A DNA stretch of 64,000 bases from Takakia lepidozioides (GCA_030704615.1 CM060733.1:23498001-23562000), one strand, 5' to 3'. Counted from the stretch's first letter, positions 12,301 to 22,779 are shown. Translations and numbers: made by a program. Notes: a model not told the origin generated them from the letters alone.

Positions 12301-15030
12301 ATGTGGCTTCATAAGGATTGCAATCTTAGATCCAGATTGAATGTCGTTGACGACATTCACTTCTTTGTCTGAGTCATTCTTAAGCGAGTATATGAATTCA
12401 CCTGGTTAGGATCTAAGGGTGTAATTATAGTGTCCTTGATTAGAATTGATAATGTCCTTGAATGGCGTTGACGACATTCACATCCGGAGTTGTTGAGAGG
12501 TCCTCAGAGTTATGTAAATTTTTGTAATTCCATAGAGGTTACAGTGAGGGTTCCTCACTTCATATTGCTGAATGTCAATGCAGACATTCAGTTGTTCTGC
12601 ATTGTTTTTGCCTCTTGCGAGGAATCTGGAGGCTTGATAAGCTCTGTTATGAGAAATCCAAAGTGAATGTCGTTGACGACATTCACTTCTGTGTCTGTAT
12701 TATTCAACAACGACAATTTGAATTTACATGGATTGGGAGCTAAGTAATTGGTTCCTTGTTGGTATTTTTGTGAATGGCGTTGACGCCATTCACATACAGT
12801 GTTGTTGTGAGGTCCTCAGTGATATGTTCGTTATGAATGTGCATTGAGTTTTCCTGGAGGGTTCCTTACTCGAGTTTATGATTTCCATCCTGTGATTTTG
12901 CTTCATTTGAGGAATAATTAGGCTTGATTAGTGAATGTCGTTGACGACATTCACTTCTATGTCTGTGTCATTCCAAAACGATAGTTTGCATTCACCTGGA
13001 TAGGGTGTATTTACAGTATCATTGAATGGAATGTTTTGAATGGCGTTGACGACATTCACATCTGGAGCATTCGTGTGGTCTGAAAGGTCCTTGGAGCAGT
13101 TCTCAGAGCCATTTCAATCTATGTTTTTTTCATTCTGTTCTACTTGCATCTTACTCACTGAGCGCTTTTGTGGGTTGGGATTTATCTCTTTTTTCAGGTA
13201 CACGAAATATGTGCTTATGGAAGGAAATCACCTGAGCGGAATTCCAGACTATCTTGACATGTGGTCGGACCCTGCAAACGATCCAACCATGTATACTGCA
13301 GGGATATTGAAGGACTGGAGTCCTTCTCACTTCAGAGACTGTGGGTGGTACCTTGACTGCCCACCGGAGCACACGACCTTTCAAGAACAGCATATGAAAT
13401 ACTTGAACAATAACGCTGAGATGCTGGCGCCTTTGACTGACGAAGAGTACCAACGAAACATAGCAACATTGGCTGCCAAGGAGCCTGATGCTCAGGGAAC
13501 GCCGCAGAAGGGAAAGAAGGCGGGCCGCAAACCAAAAGACAAGGTTGTTGATGTCATAGCCATCTCACCAGCAAAGCCAAAGGACAAAGACAAGTCCAAA
13601 GAGAAGGAAAAGGACAAAGGGAAGGAGAAAGAAAAGGAGATGGAGAGTGGGCAAGACTTTACTGCTGGAAGATATACCCGCACTGTTCAGTGCGTGTTCG
13701 ATGCCAAGCCACACCCTTCCCGTTCTGATTCGGCAGGAGAGATGAAAATTGTTAATGAGGGTTGGCTGTCGATGATGCAGAGTCGAAAGAGAGGATACAC
13801 TGGGGTGCCATCGCCTACCTGGGACAATATAATCTCATTCCTCAATCTGGTGAGAATTCCAGTTTCTTTCCTTTTTCTCTGAAAGTTTCGTTGGCAGTAT
13901 TTCAGTCTCGTTCTTTGAAAACATTCTTGCTTTCGTTCTTATAAAAAACATGTCTATGCGGCCGACATTGTCATTCTCGATATTCCGGATGGCCAGGCTA
14001 TGCCAGAAGTTCTTCCAAAGGGCAAGACGCCAGGCTGGAACAAATTCGAGGACAACTACTGGAGTTGGGTGTTCGGGTTTTGTAATAACTTCCTCTCTGA
14101 TGCAGGGACACTTCTGCTTTTTCAGTCATGTGACAATGATAGTCGTCGGGCATTGGCATCATACCTCAAGTCTTCAAGGTTTGAAGTTTTGCGCACATGG
14201 AATTGTGTGAACAGCCTCTACCTTGTGAAAGGGGTTTCCCTGGTCAGCTGGTATGTCGTCTCCCTTCTGCTTGTGCTTTCATGATGAGTTTCAATGTTCT
14301 CTGCAGCTCCACTCTAGTAGAATCTGTTATGATCGACAATGATCATCACCGATTCGTGATAAAAATGATTTTTTTGTGTCTGAGTTCTGAATAGCCGATG
14401 TACACACTTCCACTATAGATTGTGTTTACCACACTAACCTGCTATCTTTGGCAGACGAGGATGTTCGAGGCGATCTGCCTGCGGAGGATTCGCACCTCAA
14501 AGACACCATCCTCCATCCGCAGCTTTGAGATTTTTGACCAGGGTTGTTTCGTCAACCCCCCCTATGAGCCCCATGTCGATGACATTTTGTACAACTTCAT
14601 GCAGTCCAGTCAGACTCTGAAGAGACCAGATGGCACTCCCTGGAGAGGTGCAAAGGAAAAGTCCCCAGCGTTCATGCAAATACTGCTGGAGTCATGCAGC
14701 CACCGCTCTGCACGGGTGGTTGATCTTTCTGTGTCCACAAGTTCGTTCTTTCCCTTCCGAATTGGTTTTCTTTCAACAGTTTCATCTGCTTAAATCCCCC
14801 CCACCAAACTGTTCATGTCCTCCTGTGTGGTGCAGGAGCAACTTACCATGCATGCAAGGCAGGCGGAAGAAGCCTTTTTGGCATAGAGGGTGATTCTGAC
14901 CTCTACAATACAGTGCTCCTCCCCCTTTTGTCTGGCTCCACTTCAGGCACACAGACTGATCGGATTCAAATTCGAAATGATGACGATCCCGAAAATAAGC
15001 AGGTCGACAACGACTTTTCATGTGAGTAAG
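9396..15030 (+). CDS. MULE second gene, multi-exon, methyltransferase-like C-terminus
   Basis: Likely exons: about 9396-9790 (basic, acidic; donor GTAAGT at 9791), 10470-11152, 11243-11440 (donor GTAAGC), 11521-11845 (donor GTAAGG), 12043-12255, 13198-13850, about 13955-14235, 14455-14732 and 14836-15030. The second block has VWDGNHRLLAWMGYI, which I recall only from uncharacterised plant proteins. A Lys/Glu-Asp tract (KDKDKSKEKEKDKGKEKEKE) lies near 13590. The end resembles a permuted amino-methyltransferase fold: ADIVILDIPDG followed by NNFLSDAGTLLLF, then SPAFMQILLESCS, RVVDLSVST, and GGRSLFGIEGDSDLY. The DPPY-like motif is degenerate (DIPDG), although NPPYEPH appears at about 14558. Frame breaks near 10895 and 14545 mean this copy may not be intact. 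Catalytic activity is uncertain. Confidence 0.55.
9961..10188 (+). repeat. Direct repeat pair in the first intron of the MULE second gene
   Basis: A 56-base segment at 9961-10016 (GTTGTTCAGATCATACAGTC ... CTTCCTCTTCC) recurs at 10133-10188 with two or three changes. Between and around them are shorter variants of the GTCGTTAACGCCATTC motif found downstream in the palindrome array. Confidence 0.7.
12339..13057. repeat. Array of seven palindromes in a MULE intron
   Basis: Twenty-base palindromes of the type GAATGTCGTTGACGACATTC occur at 12339, 12460, 12570, 12665, 12772, 12933 and 13038. Three are GAATGTCGT-TG-ACGACATTC (12339, 12665, 12933, each followed by ACTTCT.TGTCTG). One is GAATGGCGT-TG-ACGCCATTC (12772), in which both arms changed together. 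Two carry one mismatch, and 12570 has 7-bp arms around AATGCA. They sit in the long intron between the exons ending near 12255 and starting near 13198. Confidence 0.85.
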
Positions 15031-16056
15031 TGCTAAACCCTCTTTGGGAGCCATACTCAATTTCTCAATAACATCAAAGTTACAGTAATAACTTTTTCAG
15101 GCTGTCTTTCAGGAAAGGCAGCGGTGGATCTTCAGGAGATACAGTCATTTCTAGCGAGTCTGTTTTCGACAGCCCCCTTTCCAATTTTCTGCTTCCTGTT
15201 TATGCCGAAGCAATGGCACTTCACGCGGCTGAGTCCCTATCCCTTGATTTTTTAGTGGCCAGCCGTAGGTGTATCCAGCGTGGATCCGGTGTTCTAAAAT
15301 ACATAGACTTAGATGCAGAGGAAGCGGGGATACATTGTACTGACTCTGAGTCAGACTGAACTGTATTCTTTTAATATTTATTTTCATACTATCTGGAAAA
15401 CGTTGAATCCCCTTCCTCCACCGTAGTTGTTCCTTTAGAACAAATAATAATCACATAATCAACTTTCATTTAAATTGCAATATGTATGAATCCATCTCAC
15501 AAACCTCCCTGACTCTTCTCATATCCATTGTGCATTCATCTACAGTGTATTCATGTGTGCTCCATTCATGATTTTTTTCCTTTGTTCAACATCCATTGTA
15601 CATTCATCCTCTGTACTCTTTAATCCACCCCACAAACCTTCCACACTCATTTCATATACGTTGTGCATTCGTCAAAGTTTTGGTCATGCATCTTCCTATC
15701 ATGAATTTTTGTCATTGCTTAACATCCATTATACATTCATCTATTTTACTCTTATCCATCCCTCATTCATCCATCTATATTCATTTTTCACACTCATACA
15801 TCTGTTTATCATCCAACTGTACATTCATCCATCATTTATTCAATGCCTTTTATTATGTCGTCCAGCTTGTTTCCGCGGTAAATGGTGCCAATCCGCGGGA
15901 ATACACTCCACTTCTTTCTGGGCGCGTGGTGACGCGGCCTTCACGTGTGATGACGTGGAGTGAGCCCCGTGACGTGGCATTTGCGCAAGGTGACGTGGCG
16001 TGAGCGCAGTTGCGCTCACGCGCTCACGTGACCAGGCTCACGCCGAGGCATCCCTG

Positions 16057-16856
16057 TATCCGGATGAAGGCATTTGTCTTCTGGACTTGTTTGGCGGGAT
16101 CGGCACCGGATTGGCTGCTGTGTTACAAGCAGGTGTACGAGTTTGGCGTTACCTGTATGTGGAGAGGGATGAGACTGCATGACGCGTTTCACTTCGTTAT
16201 GTTGCTCAGTTGGTGCAGCAATACCATGAGTTGTTGTCGGTGTCTGCAGTTTGTGGATATCATCAGGCCTTGCCAGCAGACATTTCGTTGCTAGGGCGCA
16301 TGATTTGGAGTAGGTTGGCTCCATTGATCTGGTAGTGGCAGGTTGGCCTTACCAAGGACATTCATCAGCCGGGCATGACAATGGATTATGAGACTCGAGG
16401 TCGGGTCTGTCTTGGGAGATGATGCGGGTTTTGCGCTACTTGCAGCTTCATCAAGCTGTATCTTCAGCATACATCTTGGAGAATGTGCCACTGATAGGCG
16501 ATTCTCGGGCCAGGGTGATGGCCAGTGTGCTTCAAGTCTGATCATGGCTTGGGTCCACAGTGTTGCTAGATGCAGCTACAGTGGGGTCACGGGCTCATCG
16601 TCCACGGTTATGGTGGACTAACTTGATGCCACCCGCACTGCTCAAGCGTGCATTTGATGGGGTGCAGCGGCCAGCACACCTCACAGTGGATAGCATTTTG
16701 GACACAGGGAGGCAGTCTCAGTGTGTGAGACATGATGACCGTTCGCCTTTGGTAGTGGTCAACAAAATGGGTCAACCACGAGCAACATTACTTACACTGC
16801 TCAGCTTCCCAAGATCGCATGCTTTCCGGGATAGTGGACCTGGCCTCCTGTGGGAT
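16057..16856 (+). pseudogene. C5-cytosine DNA methyltransferase domain of Gypsy copy 1
   Basis: Starts in the 9-bp target duplication and continues in the protease frame. Motif I is well kept (LLDLFGGIGTGLAAVL), then RYLYVERDETA and a TGA where copy 2 has CGA. Motif IV reads GWPYQG: the catalytic Cys codon TGC of copy 2 is TAC here (16350-16352), so the enzyme is dead. Motif VI ENV (about 16479-16487) and the motif VIII-like RAHRPRLWWTNL (about 16590-16625) remain. The domain stops at a TGGGAT joint at 16851-16856 that fuses it to the end of the PHD finger. The family and its in-frame context are clearer in copy 2. Confidence 0.85.
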
Positions 16857-17179
16857 GCTTGACACCACCTCTTGAGAAGGTTCCTGATGGAGATTGGTTA
16901 TGTCCACACTGCTTGGGATAGTGGCAGTGGACATGACTAAGGCAGCTAACAATACATGGGAGGCCAAGCTCATAGGAGTCAATACACGAGATCCCAGGCT
17001 CAAGTTCACAGGTTGCAAGAGGGCGACTAACGATGGGGCAACTCTTGCACCCGGCCTCTTGATCTGTCGAGTTTGAGTGAAGTAGGGACAGTGGTGGAGG
17101 ACTTAGTGAGGCTATGGTCCTATCGCATCTTGTGGCTACCTGGACTTAGAGGGACCTAAGCACCAGCTAGGGGGCCAAT
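16857..17179 (+). other. PHD tail and 3' untranslated region of Gypsy copy 1
   Basis: The first 57 bases encode the last residues of the PHD finger (PPLEKVPDGDWLCPHCLG and a stop), joined directly to methyltransferase sequence. The remainder matches the 3' untranslated regions of copies 2 and 3. It ends in a polypurine tract (AGCTAGGGGGCC) immediately before the TGTGTGGAC start of the terminal repeat. Confidence 0.75.
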
Positions 17180-17835
17180 TGTGTGGACTAGTGACTGCCA
17201 TAGTAGGCAGCATAGTAGCAGCCTAGTGACTGACTAGTTGTAGCCTAGTGGTTGGACTAGTGGTATACTAGTGTGTGTTGTGTGGTTTGGGACAGCGATG
17301 TAGTTGTGTAGCGATATGTATGCGCACGACAGCTGTCAAGTTATTTCACCACTAGTGTGAAACTAGCTAGGAAATAACTAGCTTTTACATATTGACATTT
17401 GGGATTGGCCCAAGTGTCAATCCAGGGGGTCAAGGCTGATTTAGGCCCTGGAGTGATTATCTTCACGGCAAGCGCGGGAGGCTCATCTTTCTCAAGTTGA
17501 GCCTCACCGCGCCTAGCTATGGCGCCGTAGTGTGGATTCCCCATGGTGTGGGGTGCACTTGGCTTGACTTGTATTTGAGTGATGAGTTTATATATGCATG
17601 AGTTTATGCTTCAGCTTTGTGAGCTCGCATGAGCTTGTGTTTGTATTCTTCTCCTTTATCATTGTGTGGATTAGTGACTGCCATAGTGGGCAGCATAGTG
17701 GCAGCCTAGTGACTGACTAGTTGTAGCCTAGTGGCTAGACTAGTGGCTAGACTAGTGGTATACTAGTGTGTGTTGTGCACATGTGTTGTGTGGTTTGGGA
17801 CAACGATGTAGTTGTGTAGCGATATGTATGCGCAC
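17180..17835 (+). repeat. 3' terminal repeat of Gypsy copy 1 (A-B-A)
   Basis: It starts TGTGTGGACTAG after the polypurine tract. Segment A (17180-17331, ending GCGCACGACA) is followed by B (17332-17662) and by a second A (17663-17835, ending GCGCAC). Segment B is near-identical to 1931-2260 at the element's left end, where it leads straight into gag. B carries stem-loops, the clearest being 17392-17403 paired with 17409-17420. Copies 2 and 3 show the same A-B-A order. Confidence 0.8.
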
Positions 17836-20569
17836 TTCAAAGCATTTGGTGTGATTTGTGAAAGAATCTCAAATCAAAAATTGAGGAGCATCAAAGCTTG
17901 CACTACTTCAAAGGCTGCATGGGACACTTTGAAACGGCTACATGAAGACAAAGGGTTGACAAATCGACTTCTACTTTGAAAGCGATTCATCAAATTAAAG
18001 AAAAATGCATTAGACACCATGCAAGTTCACATCAACAGAGTGACAGACTTGGCCGACGAGCTAGACTCTATAGGCGCAACAGTGGAAGATGAAGATCTGA
18101 TCATCACAATGTTGATGAATTTGCCGGAGAGCTATAGGACGCTTATCACAACATTGGAGTCCCTGAAGCCTGACGATCTAACGTGGGAACTGTTGACTAC
18201 CAGGCTACTTACGGAGGAATTGTCAAGAACAGTGGAAAGAGAAGAAAACACAGTTACAAAAGGAGAGGACGCTTTGATGGGGAGGAATAAATTCCAAAAA
18301 CAAGTACTTGTCCAGGATGACAACCAATCTGTCGAGAGATATGGAGGAAATTTAGAGGGTAAGGCAAGGTCCACTTGCAACTATTGTGGAAAACCATTTC
18401 ATTTTGCAAAAGAGTGTAGACTCTTGAAGGCAGATTGGAAGGCAAAGAAATGTAAGACAGTGGGGTGGAAGAAATACTGTGAAGAACGCTTCGGGCAATC
18501 AGCCAACTGGGCCAGTATGGAAGAAAATTTTGATGAAACATTTGCTTTAGTTTCAAATCTGGTTGAAGAGTTTTCAGCCACCACTGATGGGTATGCTTGG
18601 TACATAGATTCAGGAGCATCGGTACATCTGTCACATCGGAGAGAGTGGTTCACAGATTACCACCAAATTCCAGAGCGAAATATCTACATAGGAGATGATT
18701 CAATCCAAAGGGCAATTGGGAAATGGACTATTCACATGAATTTGATCCTATATGGAAAGAAAGTGAAGGCATGTTTGAAGGAGGTTTTGTACGTGTCGAA
18801 ACTCGCCAAGAATTTGTTCTCTGTAAGAAAAGTGACAGAGCAAGGCGCACATGTTGAGTTTATGAGAAGTGGTCGCTTAATCAAAAGCAAGGATGGAAGA
18901 ACCATTGGGCAAGGAATCCAAGACAAGAAGTTGTACAAACTGCAATGTACTGTCACTGTGGGACAGCAAGAGAAAGCGATGTTTCTTTCTCATGTTGTTG
19001 ATGAGAAAGAAACAAAGCTAAAACTATTGCATCTACGACTCGGGCATCTAGGAGTTGACGGTGTAAAACAGTTGATAAAAGACAAGATGGTGCATGGCTT
19101 GGACATTGGTACTACACAAATTCCAGTGTGCAAGGGGTGCATGATGGGAAAACAGAAAAGGAGATCATTTCCAAAAGACGGAGGCACACGCGCACGTGAT
19201 GTACTTGGGCTCATACATAGTGATGTATGGGGTCCAGCAAAGGTTCCGTCAATCGGTGGAAAGAGGTATATTATTCTAGAAAAAGTCGGTATGCTACTTC
19301 ATGACAAACAAAGCAGAAGTATTTTCGAAATTCAAAGAGTTTAAGTGTTTTACTGAAAAGCAGACAGGAAAAAAGATCAAAGCTCTGCGTAGCGACAACG
19401 GAGGGGAATATCTCTCAAGAGAGTTTGAAAGAAGAAGGAATAGCTTATCAAACTACAGCTCCGCAACAAAACGGTGTTGTTGAGAGATGAAATAGGACAT
19501 TGTAGAAGCAGCAAGATGTATGTTGTATCATAGTGGATTAGCTCTGAGATTTTGGGCAGAGGCTATTGCTACAGTTGTGTATTTGAGAATGAGGAGTCCT
19601 ACTAAAGCTGTTGTAGGAAAAACTCCCATTGAGATGTGGACAGGCAAAAAGCCATATGTTAATCATTTGATAACTTTTGGCAGTAAGGCTTATGTTCACA
19701 GACCAGATGCAACCAGAGCCAAGTTGGAGTCGAAAAGCAAAGTGTGCTTGATGGTGGGTTAAGTCCTCAGAAACTACAAAGGGATGGAAGCTGTATGATC
19801 CAATCACAAAGAAGATGATAATTTCCAGGGATGTTGTATTTGAAGAGAAGTTGGAAGAATCCCCTTCAACTACCAGGGAAGACTCCAGTGATCGCAGTGC
19901 ACCTGTTATTTTGGAGGATTCTGAGATTGAAGAGTTGCCCACTGAGACATTGATCGAGGAAACTCAAACACAGTTGAAAGAACCAGCGGAAGTCAGTGAA
20001 GAGCCAGAACAATCGTTAGGTGAAAAAAGATATACATGGATAAAAAAGGCACCAGCAAGATTGCTCTCTGATGAATATTTTGCATATTCAGCTAGTGTTC
20101 TTGAGGAGCCAACGAGCATGGAGGAAGCAATGGCTGGACCACATGCAAAATAGTGGGAGAAAGCTGCGCACGAAGAACTAGAGTCTATTCAGAAGAATCA
20201 GACTTGGAAATTGGTGGAGTTGCCAACAGGGACGAAAGCCATTGGATCAAAATGGGTATTTCGAATCAAGAGAAAATCTAATGGAGAGGTTGATAGATTC
20301 AAAGCCAGATTGGTGGCCAAGGATTATGCTCAAACAGTGGGGACAATTACCGGGAGACTTACGCTCCAGTAATTAAATCGGAATCTGTGAGGACTTTGTT
20401 GGCAGTGGGAGCTATTCTTGACTATGAGATCCACCATATGGATGTGAAATCAGCATTCTTGAACGGCGAGTTAGAAGAAGAAGTGTACATGGAATAGCCA
20501 TCAGGATTCAAAGCACCAGAGGGTAAGCATCTCGTGTGCAAGCTTCTTAATTCGTTTTTGGGTTGAAAC

Positions 20570-21438
20570 CAGTGTTGTGCGGGTCCGGGTTTTGAAGGCG
20601 GGTACCCGACGGGTTAGGATCCGGGTTACCCGCACCCGCACCCGGACCCGCGTGCTGGGTCCAAAACCCGTTAAACTCGCTACCCGTGGGCCAATGTAGC
20701 AGGTAAGGGTCCGGGTCTTAAATTTAGATGGGGCATAGGGGGTCCACCTTAGATCTGGTAGGTTTTGTCATATGTGTGGAGGGGACGAGCAGCAATAGGC
20801 CGCAGCAGCCAGCCCCACCACGTTGTAGCCGAGTGGTAATGCCCACACACCACCTCAAAAGCGGTTGTGGGTTCAATCCCCGGAGTGGTGTCACAAAGTT
20901 GTGCCCTTTGGGACCATAATTTACACCTCCCAAAGGAGACGTCATATATTATTATTATGCCAGATCCCACACATCCATGCTATAGTGATCTACCCTTGAG
21001 GCATATTACTATTCTTAACATGTTTAAAGAATTGATATTGAGAAATAGAAAATGGAACTCAAACTTAATTTAATTCTTATTCATGGTATACATATTCATA
21101 TTCATGGTATATTTTGAAGGAATGTCTCTTAAAATAAAATTCATTATTAGGATTTAAATTTTTTCCAGCCAAAAATAAATTTATCCCTAATTAATCTTAA
21201 TTTTCTAATTTATTTAATCAATAAATTAGGACCCGGATCTGAACCCGTGAACCCGCTAATATTTCCCAACAACTACCTGGACCCTAACCCGAGTCCGTGT
21301 TGACAAACCCGGACCCGAACCCGGACCCGGATTTTCCAAATTTCAAAAACCCGGATCCGGACCCTGACTTGGCTCCGAAAAAAAACCCGCACCCGGACCC
21401 GGCGGGTTCCTTAAAAAGGCAGAACCCGCACAACACTG
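20570..21438. mobile_element. Non-autonomous hAT element
   Basis: GTTGAAAC is present at 20562-20569 and 21439-21446, an exact 8-bp target duplication. The element begins CAGTGTTGTGCGGGT and ends ACCCGCACAACACTG, a perfect 15-bp inverted repeat of the CAGTG type typical of hAT. Both ends are crowded with ACCCG/CGGGT motifs, as expected of subterminal transposase-binding sites. It encodes no transposase. It splits the Copia reverse transcriptase at the LKQAPR motif. Confidence 0.92.
20819..20957 (+). repeat. tRNA-derived SINE-like sequence inside the hAT element
   Basis: A box TAGCCGAGTGG at 20826-20836 and B box GGTTCAATCCC at 20870-20880 are correctly spaced for an internal RNA polymerase III promoter. 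A tRNA-unrelated body follows and ends in a simple TTA-rich tail (TATTATTATTAT). The region does not fold as a complete tRNA. Its limits are estimates, and no target duplication is clear. Confidence 0.65.
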
Positions 21439-21588
21439 GTTGAAACAAGCTCCTAGGGTGTGGCATCGAAAAATCAATGATTTTCTCAAAAGACTAGGGT
21501 TTGAGCAGTCACAACCGGACAACAGTGTGTATGTTCTCGGAGAAAAAGGAGAAGATACTCTTCGTGGGTTCGCAGACTTAGCTAGTAG

Positions 21589-21805
21589 TGACAACTTGTA
21601 CATAACTGTTAGAAAGGATTCGACACATCTGAACTTGAGGGATTCACTGACCTCAACTCTGTATATAGGATATGTTTTCAAACTTTGAAACTATGGTATG
21701 ATAGGCCAATTTCCGTGCTGAACTTCGTCTATGTCTCTACTCTCTCATCGAGTCTTCCTATGCTATATCTCTGAGCCTGACCATGACTGACCTAGATAGC
21801 TTACA
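21589..21805 (+). repeat. Copia 3' LTR
   Basis: Aligns with 1530-1748 over its full length. It follows truncated reverse transcriptase directly, without a recognisable polypurine tract, which suggests a deletion ran up to the LTR. Confidence 0.8.
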
Positions 21806-22660
21806 TGGAGGGAGTGTTTTGGGAAGTTTATGAGTCAAGGAGCGAACCATATGTATGCTACGACGCATTGCATGCATATAATAAAAGTGGAACTGTGTCG
21901 AAATTTCTCCAAAAGTTGGCCCCTAGAACCATTGCCTAACTGCTACGATGAATGGCTTGTAAGATTGGCCAGGATTCGATCTCCTAGCCATCCGAGATGT
22001 TATAAAACCAGGACAAAATTCTCAACAAGTCCTCGTTTAGAGCTCTCCAGTCAGCATACCCTCTGAAAGATAACCTGGCCCACGCATATGTGGATCGCTG
22101 AACTTTGTAATATGTATTCCAATCTGTGTCAGCTACCAGAAATGTGGTTGTTGGTGTTGAGAAAAACTTAAACGCGAATAATTGAAAAGCCAGCACGATG
22201 TCCAATGTTGAGCTACATTGATATAGTTTCTACTACCGGATTGTCTCACGACTTTTGGGCATTTGACGATTGTTTGTTTTCAACGTAGCACTTCAAGATG
22301 TAAAGATGAACAGATTCTCAGTTCATGATCTGTGGGCCGACTGGTTTTTCTCTAAAAGTACTTTGAAGTAGAGTTGGAACAGTCGTACAGCCTTCATATA
22401 TACAATTTGGTCTTCCCGACGGGCCCATGTCCTGTATTGCGAGGACTTCAGCTGATCTAGGTGACACTAGACAAAATATGAACTGAACGATTGCAGTCAC
22501 AAATTGTAGGTATTTTAAGTCCTTGATAGTCACAATTGGCGATAATTCTTGAAATTCTGCCCAGGGTTTGGCCGGGATTCAAGACTTGAGATGACAGTAT
22601 ATATATTTGATTGTAGACATAAGACGTTTAATTGGTGTTACAATGTCCACTTGTGTGTGC
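21806..22660. other. Intergenic stretch with nothing recognised
   Basis: It follows the Copia element and leads up to the P450 relic. No long open frame, repeat or RNA gene was seen. Confidence 0.4.
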
Positions 22661-22779
22661 TGCAGGCGATTTGCAAAGAGACTTTCCGCTTGCACCCGAC
22701 CATTGCTCTTGGTGTTCCTCGCGTAAATGAAGAGGACACTACTGTTGGAATTAACACACCCATGTTGTGGTGCCGCTAG
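22661..22779 (+). pseudogene. Cytochrome P450 exon relic (K-helix region)
   Basis: After a good acceptor (TGTGTGCTGCAG), the frame reads AICKETFRLHP followed by GVPRVNEEDTTVG. This contains the ExxR signature (ETFR) of the P450 K-helix and the region leading to the PERF domain. The haem-binding cysteine motif (FxxGxRxCxG) is not found downstream. Only one exon fragment remains, so this is a broken copy. The plant P450 clan cannot be assigned. Confidence 0.7.

Larger units (their letters stand above)
4546..16056. mobile_element. Large Mutator-like element (MULE), 11.5 kb
   Basis: TATCCGGAT occurs immediately on both sides (4537-4545 and 16057-16065), a 9-bp target duplication as expected for MULEs. 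Gypsy copy 2 shows the uninterrupted target (GGCAGTGCCCGGATGAAGG near 47885). The first 21 bases and the reverse complement of the last 21 agree at about 15 positions, both containing GGCGTGAGC. Subterminal TGACGTGG repeats occur at both ends. The element encodes a SWIM-type transposase on the minus strand (5178-8759) and a divergent multi-exon gene on the plus strand (9396-15030). No second element is needed to explain the contents. Confidence 0.85.
1931..17835 (+). mobile_element. Gypsy element copy 1 (methyltransferase/PHD family), interrupted by a MULE
   Basis: Boundaries are set by Copia gag on both sides. Order: leader segment B (1931-2260), gag, protease, a MULE insertion (4546-16056), the C5-methyltransferase domain, a fusion joint at 16851-16856, the last residues of the PHD finger, a polypurine tract AGCTAGGGGGCC near 17166, and a 3' terminal repeat A-B-A (17180-17835). 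Reverse transcriptase, RNase H and integrase have been deleted. The 5' copy of segment A is missing and the 3' end lacks its last four bases (GACA), so both insertion joints are eroded. Protein similarity to copies 2 and 3 is high throughout. Confidence 0.88.
17836..21588 (+). pseudogene. Copia gag-pol (distal gag, protease, integrase, partial reverse transcriptase)
   Basis: Domains in order: UBN2-type gag continuing from 1930, zinc knuckle CNYCGKPFHFAKEC (about 18379), protease WYIDSGASVHLS (about 18600), GAG-pre-integrase with its HHCC finger (HLRLGHLG ... CKGCMMGK), and the integrase core start (HSDVWGP). The longest open frame is 18019-19344. The segment carrying the first integrase Asp is deleted near 19280; LRSDNGGEY keeps the second. 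Later pieces are KTPIEMWTGKKPYVNHLITFG (about 19620), the reverse transcriptase start GSKWVFRIKRKSNGEVDRFK (about 20248) and, beyond the hAT insertion, LKQAPRVWHRKINDFL. Stops and frameshifts from 19345 onward, and loss of the YVDD and RNase H regions, make it non-functional. Confidence 0.88.
1530..21805 (+). mobile_element. Ty1/Copia retrotransposon, nested and decayed
   Basis: Near-identical direct repeats of about 218 bp at 1530-1748 and 21589-21805 (TGACAACTTG ... GCTTACA) bound Copia coding sequence. A gag N-terminus is at 1749-1930, and the rest of gag plus pol is at 17836-21588. Two insertions interrupt it: Gypsy copy 1 (with a MULE inside) in gag, and an hAT element in reverse transcriptase. 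The 3' part of pol (YVDD region and RNase H) is missing before the right LTR. No target duplication is evident, so the outer ends may be rearranged. This is the oldest layer of the nest. Confidence 0.85.

Noticed and set aside
12339-13057. A CRISPR-like array
   Set aside because: The repeats are short palindromes with variable spacing in an intron of a plant transposon gene, with no cas genes. They are not a CRISPR array.
15553-15963. His/Ser/Phe-rich plus-strand ORFs near the right end of the MULE
   Set aside because: They arise from a degenerate CATTCATCCA-type low-complexity tract and have no domain.
20821-20895. A tRNA gene
   Set aside because: A and B boxes are present, but no full cloverleaf or paired acceptor stem could be formed. 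A SINE head inside the hAT element explains it better.
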